From Phycisphaerales bacterium (GTDB lineage Bacteria > Planctomycetota > Phycisphaerae > WQYP01), in NCBI GenBank assembly GCA_013044165.1, contig JABEVB010000114.1, positions 1-41,651 on the forward strand: a stretch of DNA of 41,651 nucleotides, written 5' to 3'. The position numbers and the translations under genes were made by a program. Numbering within the stretch: the first letter of the stretch is position 1; each line of letters begins with the position of its first letter. The notes under the pieces are model-generated. The model was not told where the DNA came from. It saw only the letters and a list, made by a program, of their open reading frames with translations, and did not search any database. Below, piece after piece: positions 28,617 to 38,813 of the stretch.

Positions 28617-30185
28617 ATGGCCAAAGCGCGTAAAGCAGCGGATGCCGGCGGGGCCGGGCTTCTCGGTTTTGAAGCCACACTTTGGGCTGCCGCGGATAAA
28701 CTCCGCGGCCATATGGACTCTGGCGAATACAAGCACGTGGTGCTGGGGCTGCTTTTTCTTAAGTACATCTCCGACTCCTTTCAGGAACATCACAACGTTT
28801 TGCAGGCCGAGCCAAATGCCGACCCGGAAGATCGCGACGAGTACACCGCCAAAAATGTGTTTTGGGTGCCAAAATCCGCCCGTTGGGCGGTCTTGCAGGC
28901 CGCCGCCAAACAGGCCGATATCGGCCGGCTCATTGATGATGCCATGATCGCCATTGAAAAAGAAAACACCAGCCTCAAAGGCGTGTTACCCAAAGACTAT
29001 GCCCGCCCGGCACTCGATAAGGCCCGCCTGGGTGAGTTGATTGATCTGCTCTCCGGCATCGGCCTCGGCGATGCCGCCAGCCGCTCCAAGGACCTCCTCG
29101 GCCGGGTGTATGAATATTTTCTCGGGCGCTTTGCCTCGGCTGAAGGCAAGGGCGGTGGCGAATTTTATACCCCCGCCTCGGTCGTCAAACTCCTTACCGA
29201 AATGATTGAGCCTTACCATGGGCGCATCTTCGACCCGTGCTGCGGCTCCGGCGGCATGTTTGTGCAGTCAGAAAAGTTTGTACTCGCCCATGGCGGACGT
29301 ATTGGCGATATTGCCGTCTACGGGCAGGAATCAAACCCCACCACCTGGCGCATGGCCAAAATGAACCTCGCGATCCGCGGCATTGATGCCGACCTTGGAG
29401 CGCATCATGCCGACTCATTCCATCAGGACCTTCACAAGGACCTCAAGGCCGATTTTATTCTGGCCAACCCACCATTCAACATGAGTGACTGGGGAGCCGA
29501 GCGCGTTAAATCCGACCCTCGCTGGAAATTTGGCTCGCCACCCAATGGCAACGCCAATTATGCGTGGATCCAGCATTTTATTTATCATCTCGCGCCCCAA
29601 GGCATTGCCGGCTTTGTCATGGCCAACGGCTCAATGAGTTCCAACTCGTCCGGCGAAGGTGACATCCGCAAGGCAATTATCGAGGCCGATCTCGTTGATT
29701 GTATGATCGCATTGCCGGGGCAGCTTTTTTACACCACGCAGATTCCGGTCTGTTTGTGGTTTTTGACGCGAACAAAAAGCAACGGCAAGTTTCGCGCCCG
29801 GAAAGATGAAACTCTTTTTATTGATGCCCGCAAGCTCGGCACCATGATTGACCGCACACATCTTGAACTTACCGATGCTGATGTCGCTAAAATCGCCAAC
29901 ACCTATCATGCCTGGCGCGGCGAGAAGTCCGCCGGTAAATATGCGGACATCGCCGGCTTCTGCAAATCAGCCGATAAAAAAGAAATGGCCTCCCATGGCT
30001 ATGTCCTGACACCGGGCCGCTATGTTGGCGCTGCGGATGTAGAGGATGATGGCGAGCCATTCGACCAGAAAATGCGCCGGCTGACTGCCACGCTGGCGGA
30101 ACAATTCGCCGAATCATCCAAGTTGGAGAAAGAAATTTGCAAGAACCTCAAAGATCTGGGCTTCCCGCTGGAGGCCAAGCCATGA
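28617..30185 (+). CDS. hsdM: Type I restriction-modification methyltransferase subunit HsdM
   Basis: [46 protein letters not shown] and [13 protein letters not shown]. Confidence 0.96.
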   Translation: MAKARKAADAGGAGLLGFEATLWAAADKLRGHMDSGEYKHVVLGLLFLKYISDSFQEHHNVLQAEPNADPEDRDEYTAKNVFWVPKSARWAVLQAAAKQADIGRLIDDAMIAIEKENTSLKGVLPKDYARPALDKARLGELIDLLSGIGLGDAASRSKDLLGRVYEYFLGRFASAEGKGGGEFYTPASVVKLLTEMIEPYHGRIFDPCCGSGGMFVQSEKFVLAHGGRIGDIAVYGQESNPTTWRMAKMNLAIRGIDADLGAHHADSFHQDLHKDLKADFILANPPFNMSDWGAERVKSDPRWKFGSPPNGNANYAWIQHFIYHLAPQGIAGFVMANGSMSSNSSGEGDIRKAIIEADLVDCMIALPGQLFYTTQIPVCLWFLTRTKSNGKFRARKDETLFIDARKLGTMIDRTHLELTDADVAKIANTYHAWRGEKSAGKYADIAGFCKSADKKEMASHGYVLTPGRYVGAADVEDDGEPFDQKMRRLTATLAEQFAESSKLEKEICKNLKDLGFPLEAKP

Positions 30186-31162
30186 CCCTGGGAGCGCGGG
30201 TGTCCCCACCCGCAAATACGGGAGTGAACGTGTCCTCACCCGCAAATACGAAAGCGAATGTGTCCCCACCCGCAACCCCGGGAGCGCGGACGTCCTCGTC
30301 CGCACCCAAAATAACCCATCATCAATTTGCGGCCAAGGACAGCCGCGCTCCCATAAAAGAAGACACTGCCAAAGCTAGTGCGAAGGACGTCCCCAAAGGA
30401 TGGCACTCCCGTGGCTATTTACCCCATTTTGACGATCAATCCAAAACACAGATGATCACCTACCGCCTCGCCGACTCCTTACCGCAGACAGTTCTCCAGC
30501 GCCTGGCAAGCGAACTCAACAATGCCGAAGGCGATGCCGCCTATCGCCAACGCATCGAAGAACATCTTGATCGCGGCTATGGTTCGTGCTGCCTCAAGCA
30601 GACCGATATCGCCAGGATCGTAGTTCGCTCGTGGCTCGAATTTGACACCGTGCGCTACAATCTTTTGGAATGGGTTGTTATGCCCAACCATGTCCATATT
30701 CTTTTGACGCAGCGCGAGGGCTTTGCATTGGCCGAGATCGTAAAGGGCTTCAAAAGTTTTACCGCCCGTGAAATCAATCGCAAGCTCGGCCGTAAGGGCC
30801 AGCTCTGGCAGGAAGATTATTGGGATCGCTACATCCGCAGCGAGCGGCACCTCGACGCAGCCGTCGCGTACATCCACCAAAATCCCGTCAAGGCCGGGCT
30901 AGTTGCAAATGCCACCGACTGGCCCTGGAGTTCCCTAGGAGCGCAAACGTCATTGGGAGCGCGGGTGTCCCCACCCGCAAACCTGGGAATGGGAGCGAGG
31001 GTGTCCTCACCCGCCAATACGGAAATGGAAGCGCCACCCCAGCCCGCCATTACAATGGCGCAAATATCCTCACCTGCAAAAAATAATGAAGCAGCCAAAT
31101 TAAATGCGGGTGGGGACACCCGCGCTCCCATTACCAACATCCAGCCGGAGCACCGCCAATGA
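30182..31162 (+). CDS. REP-associated tyrosine transposase (RAYT) with REP-encoded N- and C-terminal extensions
   Basis: [12 protein letters not shown] ... [18 protein letters not shown] (HUH) and [23 protein letters not shown] are RAYT motifs. The ends are translated REP repeats (GARVSPPAN...). Confidence 0.85.
   Translation: MTLGARVSPPANTGVNVSSPANTKANVSPPATPGARTSSSAPKITHHQFAAKDSRAPIKEDTAKASAKDVPKGWHSRGYLPHFDDQSKTQMITYRLADSLPQTVLQRLASELNNAEGDAAYRQRIEEHLDRGYGSCCLKQTDIARIVVRSWLEFDTVRYNLLEWVVMPNHVHILLTQREGFALAEIVKGFKSFTAREINRKLGRKGQLWQEDYWDRYIRSERHLDAAVAYIHQNPVKAGLVANATDWPWSSLGAQTSLGARVSPPANLGMGARVSSPANTEMEAPPQPAITMAQISSPAKNNEAAKLNAGGDTRAPITNIQPEHRQ
30190..30352. repeat. REP/BIME cluster 1: four forward REPs (30-bp period) and one inverted
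   Basis: Forward at 30190, 30220, 30250 and 30280; inverted at 30329-30352. Consensus GGGAGCGCGGGTGTCCYCACCCGC. Confidence 0.9.
30955..31129. repeat. REP/BIME cluster 2
   Basis: Forward at 30955-30978 and 30991-31014; inverted at 31106-31129. Confidence 0.9.
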
Positions 31163-31476
31163 AACGCGACCTCGACCTTATCCGAAAACTACTCCAAAAA
31201 TGCGAAGAAGCGGAGCATGGCTTTGCGCCACGTGCAATCACAGTCGAAGGCTACACCGACGACCAAATTGGATTCCAATTGGGATCGCAAACGTCGCCGT
31301 TCGCCACATTGGGAGCGCGGGTGTCCCCACCCGCAAAGACCCCCTCGCCAATCCCCCCACGCGCAAAGAGCACGCAGTCGCCACCGCTCGCAGAAAATAA
31401 TGAAGCTGCCAAACTAAATGCGGGTGAGGACACCCGCGCTCCCATAACCAATACGCAATCGGAGCACCTCCAATGA
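31159..31476 (+). pseudogene. Truncated DUF2513 copy joined to a REP/BIME reading frame
   Basis: [39 protein letters not shown] matches the N-terminus of 31473-31847, then becomes [10 protein letters not shown]...NAGEDTRAP encoded by REPs. Confidence 0.75.
31311..31443. repeat. REP/BIME cluster 3 (forward/inverted pair)
   Basis: 31311-31334 forward and 31420-31443 inverted. Confidence 0.92.
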
Positions 31477-31847
31477 AACGCGATCTCGACCTCATCCGAA
31501 AAATACTCCAAATATGCGAAGAAGCCGAGTATGGCTTTGCGCCACATGCAATCACGGTCGAAGGATACACCGACGACCAAATCGGATTTCATATTTACCT
31601 TGCCGGACAAGCCGGGTTGATGCTGACAGAGGACGTTACCGCGATTGGAGAACGTTCACCGGCAGCGAGCCCAGTATCGCTCACCTGGCAGGGGTACGAG
31701 TTTCTTGAAGCAAGCCGCGACGATGGAATCTGGTCGAAGGCCAAACGAGCCGCAAATGCTTCAGGCGGACTGGCGTTTGACGTAGTAAAATCAGTCTTAA
31801 TCACGCTGACTACCGTAGCCGCAAAAAAAGCATTGGGGCTTGGATGA
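31473..31847 (+). CDS. DUF2513-like protein
   Basis: [21 protein letters not shown]...ITVEGYTDDQIGFHIYLAGQAGLML...SLTWQGYEFLEASRDDGIWSKAK resembles DUF2513. Confidence 0.75.
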   Translation: MKRDLDLIRKILQICEEAEYGFAPHAITVEGYTDDQIGFHIYLAGQAGLMLTEDVTAIGERSPAASPVSLTWQGYEFLEASRDDGIWSKAKRAANASGGLAFDVVKSVLITLTTVAAKKALGLG

Positions 31848-32053
31848 GACAAAAACCGCGTACAACAAACTTGCGACATTCCCCGTCCGCCACCCTGGGA
31901 GCGCGGGTGTCCCCACCCGCAAAGACCCCCTCGTCAATCCCCCCACGCGCAAAGAGCACGCAATCGCCACCGCTCGCAACGAATATTGAAGCGGCCAAAC
32001 TAAATGCGGATGAGGACACCCGCGCTCCCGGTGATAAGGATTGCAAGCAATGA
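31844..32053 (+). other. 69-aa ORF consisting mainly of translated REP/BIME sequence, bridging DUF2513 to hsdS
   Basis: [27 protein letters not shown]...EDTRAPGDKDCKQ; overlaps by ATGA at both ends (31844-31847 and 32050-32053). Confidence 0.5.
31897..32029. repeat. REP/BIME cluster 4 (forward/inverted pair)
   Basis: 31897-31920 forward and 32006-32029 inverted; near-identical to cluster 3. Confidence 0.92.
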
Positions 32054-33255
32054 CGAACAAATGGCGACAGTGCTGTTGGGGTGATATCGCCGTCTTGGAA
32101 TACGGCAAAGCTTTGCGCGGTTACGAAAATAGTGCTGGGAGAATTCCTGTCTTTGGCACGAACGGCAGGATCGGGAGTCACGATCAAGCACTAACCCGTT
32201 CATCGGGGGTCATAATCGGCCGTAAAGGGGCGTACCGCGGGGTCCATTACTGTGGCGAGCCATTTTTTGTCATCGATACCGCTTTCTATTTGCGCCCTAA
32301 GTGCGATCTCGATATGCGCTGGGCGTATTACCAATTGAAAACGCAAGATATCAATGCCATGGACAGCGGTTCTGCAATACCTTCAACCAGCCGTGGAAGC
32401 TTCTACGCCCTAAATTTACGCCTCCCACCCCTCCCAATCCAAAAGCGCATCGCCCATATCCTCGGCACCCTCGACGACAAAATCGAACTCAACCGTCGCA
32501 TGAATGAAACTCTCGAAGCCATGGCCCGGGCCATATTTAAGTCGTGGTTTGTTGACTTCGACCCGGTGCACGCCAAAGCCGCCGGTCGTGACACAGGGCT
32601 GCCAAAACATATTGCCGATCTATTTCCATCCGAATTCCAAAGGTCTGAGCTAGGGCTGATCCCGAAGGGATGGAGGGTGGGGAAATTTCCGGACCAAATA
32701 GATTTTCTTGAGGGGCCAGGATTGCGCAATTGGCAATACCGGGAAACGGGAGTTAAATTCCTTAACATTAGGTGTATAGCGGATGGCGACCTCGACATGC
32801 CAAGGGCTAATTCGATCAGTGAGACCGAATTTGTGAGCAGGTACTCCCATTTCGCCTTATCTGAGGACGATATCGTTATTTCAACGTCCGGAACGCTCGG
32901 TCGGCTAGCCATCGTCCGGCAGGATCACCTTCCGGCAATGTTAAATACGTCAATCATCCGTATGCGAGGGCGTGGGTCCCTTGCATTGGGGTACCTATGG
33001 AACTTCCTGCAGTCAGCGTATTTTCTGGAAGAGATGTTCGCCGCCGCATGCGGGAGCGTACAATTAAATTTCGGGCCGACGCACCTGAACAGCATAAAAC
33101 TCGTAATGCCCCCGGGCCATCTGGTCGAGAGCTTCGAACAAACAGCCCAGCCGATTATTAGACAATCGCTTCGCAACCGCCGCGTCATCCATGCTGTTGG
33201 GGCATACCGCGACGCCATTCTCCCCAAGCTCTTATCTGGCGAACTCGCTGTTTAG
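32050..33255 (+). CDS. hsdS: Type I restriction-modification specificity subunit HsdS
   Basis: LRLPPLPIQKRIAHILGTLDDKIELNRRMNETLEAMARAIFKSWFVDFDPV central conserved region; C-terminal RDAILPKLLSGEL. Confidence 0.94.
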   Translation: MTNKWRQCCWGDIAVLEYGKALRGYENSAGRIPVFGTNGRIGSHDQALTRSSGVIIGRKGAYRGVHYCGEPFFVIDTAFYLRPKCDLDMRWAYYQLKTQDINAMDSGSAIPSTSRGSFYALNLRLPPLPIQKRIAHILGTLDDKIELNRRMNETLEAMARAIFKSWFVDFDPVHAKAAGRDTGLPKHIADLFPSEFQRSELGLIPKGWRVGKFPDQIDFLEGPGLRNWQYRETGVKFLNIRCIADGDLDMPRANSISETEFVSRYSHFALSEDDIVISTSGTLGRLAIVRQDHLPAMLNTSIIRMRGRGSLALGYLWNFLQSAYFLEEMFAAACGSVQLNFGPTHLNSIKLVMPPGHLVESFEQTAQPIIRQSLRNRRVIHAVGAYRDAILPKLLSGELAV

Positions 33256-33286
33256 AAATGGAACAAGCAATTTCGGAGGCGATGTA

Positions 33287-33808
33287 ATGTTGACCAATCT
33301 TATCCCGGTAATTATCGGCGGGATATTGGCAATAGCCGGTGGCGTCTTTGCGCAAATTTACCAGCATCGTAAAAGCACTCAGACTATTAAACATGCTTTG
33401 CTTGCCGAAATTGCAGCAACGTTGAAAATTATAGAAGCCCGAGAGTATATTCTACGCATCGAACGCCGAATCGGCGCGGGCAAGCCATTCGATGAATCCT
33501 TCTTCTTCACGATAGGCATGCGGGAGAAATATTTTTTAGTCTACGAAAACAATGCCGATAAGCTCGGCTACTTAAAGCCTGAATTAGCCCATGACATCGC
33601 CACTTTTTATGCACTGATCTTCTCAGTTATTGAGGATGTGAAAGAACCGCCGCCCGGCCAAAGCCCCCGCAATCGTTCCGTACCGGAATGGGAGCAGACG
33701 CTAAAACTCGCCAAAGAAGCCATCGCCATAGGCGAAATAATCGCGGGAGCGCGGGTGTCCTCACCCGCCCTTATGGGAGCGCGGACGTCCTCGTCCGCAA
33801 CAAAATAG
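33287..33808 (+). CDS. Hypothetical single-TM protein between hsdS and hsdR, with REP-encoded C-terminus
   Basis: N-terminal TM (LIPVIIGGILAIAGGVFAQIY); ends [21 protein letters not shown], encoded by two REPs. Confidence 0.65.
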   Translation: MLTNLIPVIIGGILAIAGGVFAQIYQHRKSTQTIKHALLAEIAATLKIIEAREYILRIERRIGAGKPFDESFFFTIGMREKYFLVYENNADKLGYLKPELAHDIATFYALIFSVIEDVKEPPPGQSPRNRSVPEWEQTLKLAKEAIAIGEIIAGARVSSPALMGARTSSSATK

Positions 33809-33846
33809 CCCGCCATCCACTTGCGGCTGAGGACAGCCGCGCTCCC
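33745..33846. repeat. REP/BIME cluster 5
   Basis: 33745-33768 and 33775-33798 forward; 33823-33846 inverted. Confidence 0.9.
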
Positions 33847-33908
33847 ATGGCTCCCACGGCTCCCAGCACTCACTGGCCAACAATGCCAAAGCACGGTAAC
33901 TTGTCCGC

Positions 33909-36900
33909 ATGACAGCGAATCGTCACAACACCGCAAAAATCACATTTCTCGACGAAGCTCAAATCGAGGCCGAACTGATTCGAATTTTTAAAGACCTTGG
34001 CTATAACTATGCCAACGGACCCGATATCGCCCATGACGGCATCAGCCCCGAACGGGCGGATTACAGCGAGGTATTGCTGATTCGGCGGCTGCGCAAGGCC
34101 TTGGGGCGCTTGAATCCCAACCTGCCGCCGGCGGCACTCGAAGAAGCACTCCGCAAAGTCATGCTCACCGAAAGCCCCAGCCTGCTCGAAAACAATCGCC
34201 GTAATCATCAATGGCTGCTCGATGGCGTCCCTGTGGAATATCGCAAGAAAGACGGCCCCATTCAGCATGACAATGCCCGCCTGATGGATTGGGACAATAT
34301 AGCAAACAATGAATTTCTCGCCGTTAATCAATTCACAGTCATCGAAGGCAATCAAAACCGTCGGGCGGATGTGGTGCTATTTATTAACGGCCTGCCGCTG
34401 GTTGTGGTGGAACTTAAAAACCCGGCCGATGCCAATGCCACTATCAAACGAGCCTTTCGGCAACTGCAAACGTATCAAAGGCAAATTTCAAGCCTGTTTG
34501 CATTTAGCGAACTGCTGGTTATCAGCGACGGCCTCAGCGCCCGCGCCGGCACCCTCACCGCAGATTGGGAACGCTTTATGCCCTGGCGCACCATTGATGG
34601 CACCGGTCTGGCCCCAGATTCATTGCCGCAGATGGATGTGCTTGCCCGCGGCATGTTCGAGCCGGGCCGCCTGTTGGATTTAATTCGCTTCTTTACCGTC
34701 TTTGAAAAAAACGGGGTAAACGTCTCGAAAAAAATCGCCGGCTACCACCAATATTACGCCGTCAATAAGGCGGTTGACTGCACGCTGCGCGCAACCGCAC
34801 CCGCGGGTGATCGGCGAATCGGCGTGGTATGGCACACGCAGGGCAGCGGCAAAAGTCTTTCGATGGCTTTTTACACCGGTAAAATCATTCAACAGTCCGC
34901 TATGGCCAACCCCACCGTCATTATCCTCACCGACCGCAATGATCTCGACGATCAGCTTTTCGGTACGTTTTCGCGCTGCTGTGACCTGCTCCGGCAGAAT
35001 CCGGCGCAGGCGCAAGACCGGACGCACCTACGGCAGCTCCTGACGGTTGCATCCGGTGGTGTGGTGTTTACCACCATCCAGAAGTTTTTGCCGGAGAATA
35101 GAGGCGATACATTTCCGCTGCTTTCTGATCGGCGAAACATTGTGGTAATTGCCGATGAGGCGCACCGCAGCCAATACGACTTTATTGATGGCTTCGCCCG
35201 CCACATGCGCGATGCCCTGCCCAATGCCAGTTTCATCGGCTTTACCGGTACGCCCATTGAAGGCACCGACAAAAGCACTCCGGCGGTCTTTGGCGATTAC
35301 ATTGATATCTATGATATTCAACGGGCGGTGGACGACGGTGCCACGGTCCCCATTTATTATGAGGCTCGGCTGGCCAAGATCAGCCTTTCTGAAACTGAAA
35401 AGCCCAAGATTGACGCCGCCTTTGAAGAAGTCACCGAGGGCGAAGAAGAATCCGCCCGCCGTGCGGCCAAAAGTCGTTGGGCAAAGGTAGAGGCGCTGGT
35501 CGGCACGCCCAAACGCATTGGACTGGTCGCGGAAGATATTGTTCGACATTTTCAAGAGCGTCTCTCCGCCATAGATGGCAAGGCCATGGTTGTGTGCATG
35601 AGCCGGCGAATATGCGTGGAACTTTATGATGCCTTGATTCGCCTGCGGCCCGATTGGCATAGCGACGATGATGGCAAAGGTGCTATCAAGATTGTGATGA
35701 CCGGCTCAGCATCGGACCCGCTTGGGTGGCAGCAGCATATTCGTAATAAGCCGCGCCGCGAATCATTGGCCGAACGTTTCAAGAACCCGAAAGATCCCCT
35801 TAAAGTTATTATTGTGCGCGATATGTGGCTTACCGGCTTTGATGCCCCCTGTCTGCATACAATGTACCTCGATAAGCCAATGCGCGGCCATGGCCTGATG
35901 CAGGCCATCGCCCGCGTGAACCGCGTATTCGGCGACAAGCCCGGCGGGCTGGTGGTGGACTATCTTGGTCTCGCCGATCAATTGAAAAAGGCGCTCGCGG
36001 CATACACCGAAGGCGGTGGCAGAGGGGATGCGGCTGTAGATCAGACCGAAGCGGTCGCCGTCATGCGGCAAAAGTTTGCTGCTGTGTCCAAAATGTTCGA
36101 CGGCTTCGACTATGAAGCGGTATTGAACGGTCCTGCTTCCAGGCGCATGGCTGGGATCGCCCAGGCAATGGAACACATTCTGCAATTAGAAGATGGTAAA
36201 AAGCGCTATCTGCAAGCCGTGACTGAGTTATCCCAGGCATTCGCATTATCTGTGCCTGACGATGAGGCTCTGCGTATCCGGGATAAAGTGGGGTTTTTCC
36301 AGGCGGTACGGGCCGGATTGACCAAAGCCTTGGAGGCTGCCGGTGGAAAGACCGGTGAAGACATTGACCTGGCGATTCGGCAGATTGTTTCACAGGCGGT
36401 CATTTCCGATCAGGTGATTGATATCTTTGCGGCGGCCGGGCTTAAGTCGCCCGATATCTCGATTCTATCGGATGATTTTCTACGGGAAGTGCGCGATCTG
36501 CCGCAACGACATCTCGCCGTGGAATTGCTGCAGAAATTAATCAACGACGAAATTAAAGCCCGGTTGCGTCGCAACGTAGTTCAAGGCCGATCATTTGCCG
36601 AGATGCTCGAAGAATCCATTCGCCGCTACCAGAACCGTTCAATCGAGGCCGCGCAGGTCATTTCCGAACTCATCGAACTCGCCAGACAAATGCGCGCGGC
36701 CCAAAACCGTGGCCAGCAGCTTGGCCTTACCGAGGATGAAGTGGCCTTCTACGATGCATTGGAGGTTAACGACAGCGCCGTAAAAGTCCTCGGCGAGCCG
36801 ACGCTCAAGAGCATCGCGCGCGAACTCGTCGAATCGGTCAGAAAAAACGCCACCATTGATTGGACCGTCCGCGAATCCGCCCGTGCCGGCATCCGCGTCA

Positions 36901-37010
36901 TTATCAAACGCATCCTGAAAAAATACGGCTACCCGCCCGACAAACAGGAATCCGCAACAGCCTTGGTCATGCAGCAGGCCGAGGTAATCTGCGGCGCACC
37001 ATTGCCCTAA
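33909..37010 (+). CDS. hsdR: Type I restriction endonuclease subunit HsdR
   Basis: [22 protein letters not shown] nuclease motif, [31 protein letters not shown] and [35 protein letters not shown]. Confidence 0.97.
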   Translation: MTANRHNTAKITFLDEAQIEAELIRIFKDLGYNYANGPDIAHDGISPERADYSEVLLIRRLRKALGRLNPNLPPAALEEALRKVMLTESPSLLENNRRNHQWLLDGVPVEYRKKDGPIQHDNARLMDWDNIANNEFLAVNQFTVIEGNQNRRADVVLFINGLPLVVVELKNPADANATIKRAFRQLQTYQRQISSLFAFSELLVISDGLSARAGTLTADWERFMPWRTIDGTGLAPDSLPQMDVLARGMFEPGRLLDLIRFFTVFEKNGVNVSKKIAGYHQYYAVNKAVDCTLRATAPAGDRRIGVVWHTQGSGKSLSMAFYTGKIIQQSAMANPTVIILTDRNDLDDQLFGTFSRCCDLLRQNPAQAQDRTHLRQLLTVASGGVVFTTIQKFLPENRGDTFPLLSDRRNIVVIADEAHRSQYDFIDGFARHMRDALPNASFIGFTGTPIEGTDKSTPAVFGDYIDIYDIQRAVDDGATVPIYYEARLAKISLSETEKPKIDAAFEEVTEGEEESARRAAKSRWAKVEALVGTPKRIGLVAEDIVRHFQERLSAIDGKAMVVCMSRRICVELYDALIRLRPDWHSDDDGKGAIKIVMTGSASDPLGWQQHIRNKPRRESLAERFKNPKDPLKVIIVRDMWLTGFDAPCLHTMYLDKPMRGHGLMQAIARVNRVFGDKPGGLVVDYLGLADQLKKALAAYTEGGGRGDAAVDQTEAVAVMRQKFAAVSKMFDGFDYEAVLNGPASRRMAGIAQAMEHILQLEDGKKRYLQAVTELSQAFALSVPDDEALRIRDKVGFFQAVRAGLTKALEAAGGKTGEDIDLAIRQIVSQAVISDQVIDIFAAAGLKSPDISILSDDFLREVRDLPQRHLAVELLQKLINDEIKARLRRNVVQGRSFAEMLEESIRRYQNRSIEAAQVISELIELARQMRAAQNRGQQLGLTEDEVAFYDALEVNDSAVKVLGEPTLKSIARELVESVRKNATIDWTVRESARAGIRVIIKRILKKYGYPPDKQESATALVMQQAEVICGAPLP

Positions 37011-37025
37011 GCCACTCCCAACCCC

Positions 37026-37049
37026 GGGAGCGCGGGTGTCCTCACCCGC
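37026..37049 (+). repeat. Solitary REP
   Basis: GGGAGCGCGGGTGTCCTCACCCGC, downstream of hsdR. Confidence 0.9.
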
Positions 37050-37360
37050 AACCAACCACCGCGCTCGCCCCAACCGCCTCCACCCTAACTCGCCCACCGC
37101 CATGTCCACAACCACGCTGAAACCCCAAAGCCACCAAGCCCGTTACGCAATCGTCCTCTCGCTTTTGCGGTAAATCAGCGTCGTCGTCTCTGTGCCTCCA
37201 ACTCTCTGCGCGAGACCGTCATCTCTCAGCGCCCAACTATCCCCACTATGCCACGCATAAATACTTACATGCTCCATCGCGCCCATTATTGCCATCCCCA
37301 AAGCCCCCTTTTGCGAATCTTGTGGTGTAAACCCACTCCAACACGCTGCGTGCGCGCATC

Positions 37361-37753
37361 TTGGCATCCTTCAACAAAAAACCAATGTTTTGCAATATTT
37401 GCAAAAACCGATCTTGGCATCCTTCAGGAAAACACCAACGTTTTGCTACTTTTAATTTGGCATCCTTCAAAGCCAACCAATATCCATGCGGGTTTGCTTA
37501 CATCAGCCGCACGCAAAAACGCCCCTTTTCACCCCTCATCCATCCCCAAGCGGGAAATTCTTCATCAAAACACCAATGTTTTGCCATTTCTATCTTGGCA
37601 TCCTTCAAAAACGTGCAATAGTCATGCATGTTTGCTCGCACCCAAAATTTCAAAAAACACCGCTTTTTCCTCCCCCAACACCACAACTTGGCATCCTTCA
37701 AAAAAATCTCAATGTTTTGCCACTTTCTGCAAAAACGATCTTGGCATCCTTCA
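37361..37753. repeat. Irregular repeat array, core TTGGCATCCTTCA
   Basis: Exact 13-mers at 37361, 37414, 37457, 37595, 37688 and 37741, plus one degenerate unit near 37556. Several are followed by CAATGTTTTGC and GCAAAAAC. Confidence 0.88.
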
Positions 37754-37997
37754 GCATTTCCTTAAGATTTCGCAACTTGTTAAACACAACACACTCCCCA
37801 AACCCAATATTCAAAGGCCTTCTCTCACCACCAACCCCATAAACCAGCCAGCCTGCGCTGGCCGCTCCCAAGCGCAGCAACCCGGCTCTCCTGCTCGACT
37901 GCTCTACTCTCGCCTGTTCTCGCGGCACCGCCGCGAGCTGCTGTTACACCGCCGCATTTCGTGTAAAATCTCTCCCCAAGGAAACGAAGGTGTTTTA

Positions 37998-38726
37998 ATG
38001 GCTATTTTGGGCGTTAATATAGATCATGTCGCAACCCTGCGGCAGGCGAGGCGGGCAAGCGAGCCTGACCCGGTTTGGGCCGCTGTAGAGGCCGAGCTTG
38101 GCGGTGCCGATGTTATTACCGTACATCTGCGCGAAGACCGTCGCCATATACAAGACCGCGACCTTGAACTCCTCGCCCGCACCGTGCACCGTCCTCTCAA
38201 TATGGAAATGGCCGCCGTAAGCGAAATGGTCCGCCTTGCCCGTAAAATCAAGCCGGCCATGGTGACGCTTGTGCCTGAAAACCGCCGTGAAATCACCACC
38301 GAGGGCGGTCTCGATGTTGCTGCACGCCTGCCGGCAATAAAAGCCGCAGTCTCGCAATTGCATCGTGCAGGCATCGTGGTCAGCGCCTTTGTGGATGCCA
38401 ATGCCCGGCAAGTTGCCGCCGCACGCGACGCCGGGTTCGATATTTGCGAAATTCATACCGGTCCCTATGCCAACGCCTTGGGCCAGCAGGCGTGTCTGGC
38501 CGAGTTAGACAAAGTGCGCTCGGCCGGCGAGCAGGTGCTTAATGCGGGCATGCGTTTTAACGCAGGCCACGGGCTTGACTACCGCAACGTGGCCGCCATT
38601 GCCGCGCTGCCGGGCCTCTTGGAATTGCACATTGGCCATGCCATTATCAGCCGGGCTATTTTTACCGGCCTGCGCACTGCCGTGGCCGATATGAAGCAGG
38701 CCATTGCCCATACGATGGCCCGTTAG
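37998..38726 (+). CDS. pdxJ: Pyridoxine 5'-phosphate synthase
   Basis: LGVNIDHVATLRQARRASEPDPVWAA, ITVHLREDRRHIQDRD, NAGHGLDYRNV and ELHIGHAIISRAIFTGL. Confidence 0.96.
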   Translation: MAILGVNIDHVATLRQARRASEPDPVWAAVEAELGGADVITVHLREDRRHIQDRDLELLARTVHRPLNMEMAAVSEMVRLARKIKPAMVTLVPENRREITTEGGLDVAARLPAIKAAVSQLHRAGIVVSAFVDANARQVAAARDAGFDICEIHTGPYANALGQQACLAELDKVRSAGEQVLNAGMRFNAGHGLDYRNVAAIAALPGLLELHIGHAIISRAIFTGLRTAVADMKQAIAHTMAR

Positions 38727-38813
38727 TGTACACTGGATAGTTCGCGGCAAATGCGGCGCAGGAGCGTCCCTGGTTAAAGGCCATGCCGCCATGCTGTGTT
38801 TGGAGAAATCACC

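Noticed and set aside
30190-32029. CRISPR-like reading of REP copies
   Set aside because: Copies are palindromic, in both orientations, with similar spacers and a RAYT gene; REP/BIME explains them.
37361-37753. CRISPR array
   Set aside because: Repeats are 13 bp with irregular spacing (43-138) and related sequence in the intervals; no cas genes.
37248-37997. Long open extension upstream of pdxJ (ORF 37248-38726)
   Set aside because: PdxJ similarity begins at MAILGVNIDHVATLRQ (37998); the upstream frame is translated repeat array with several frames open because of composition.
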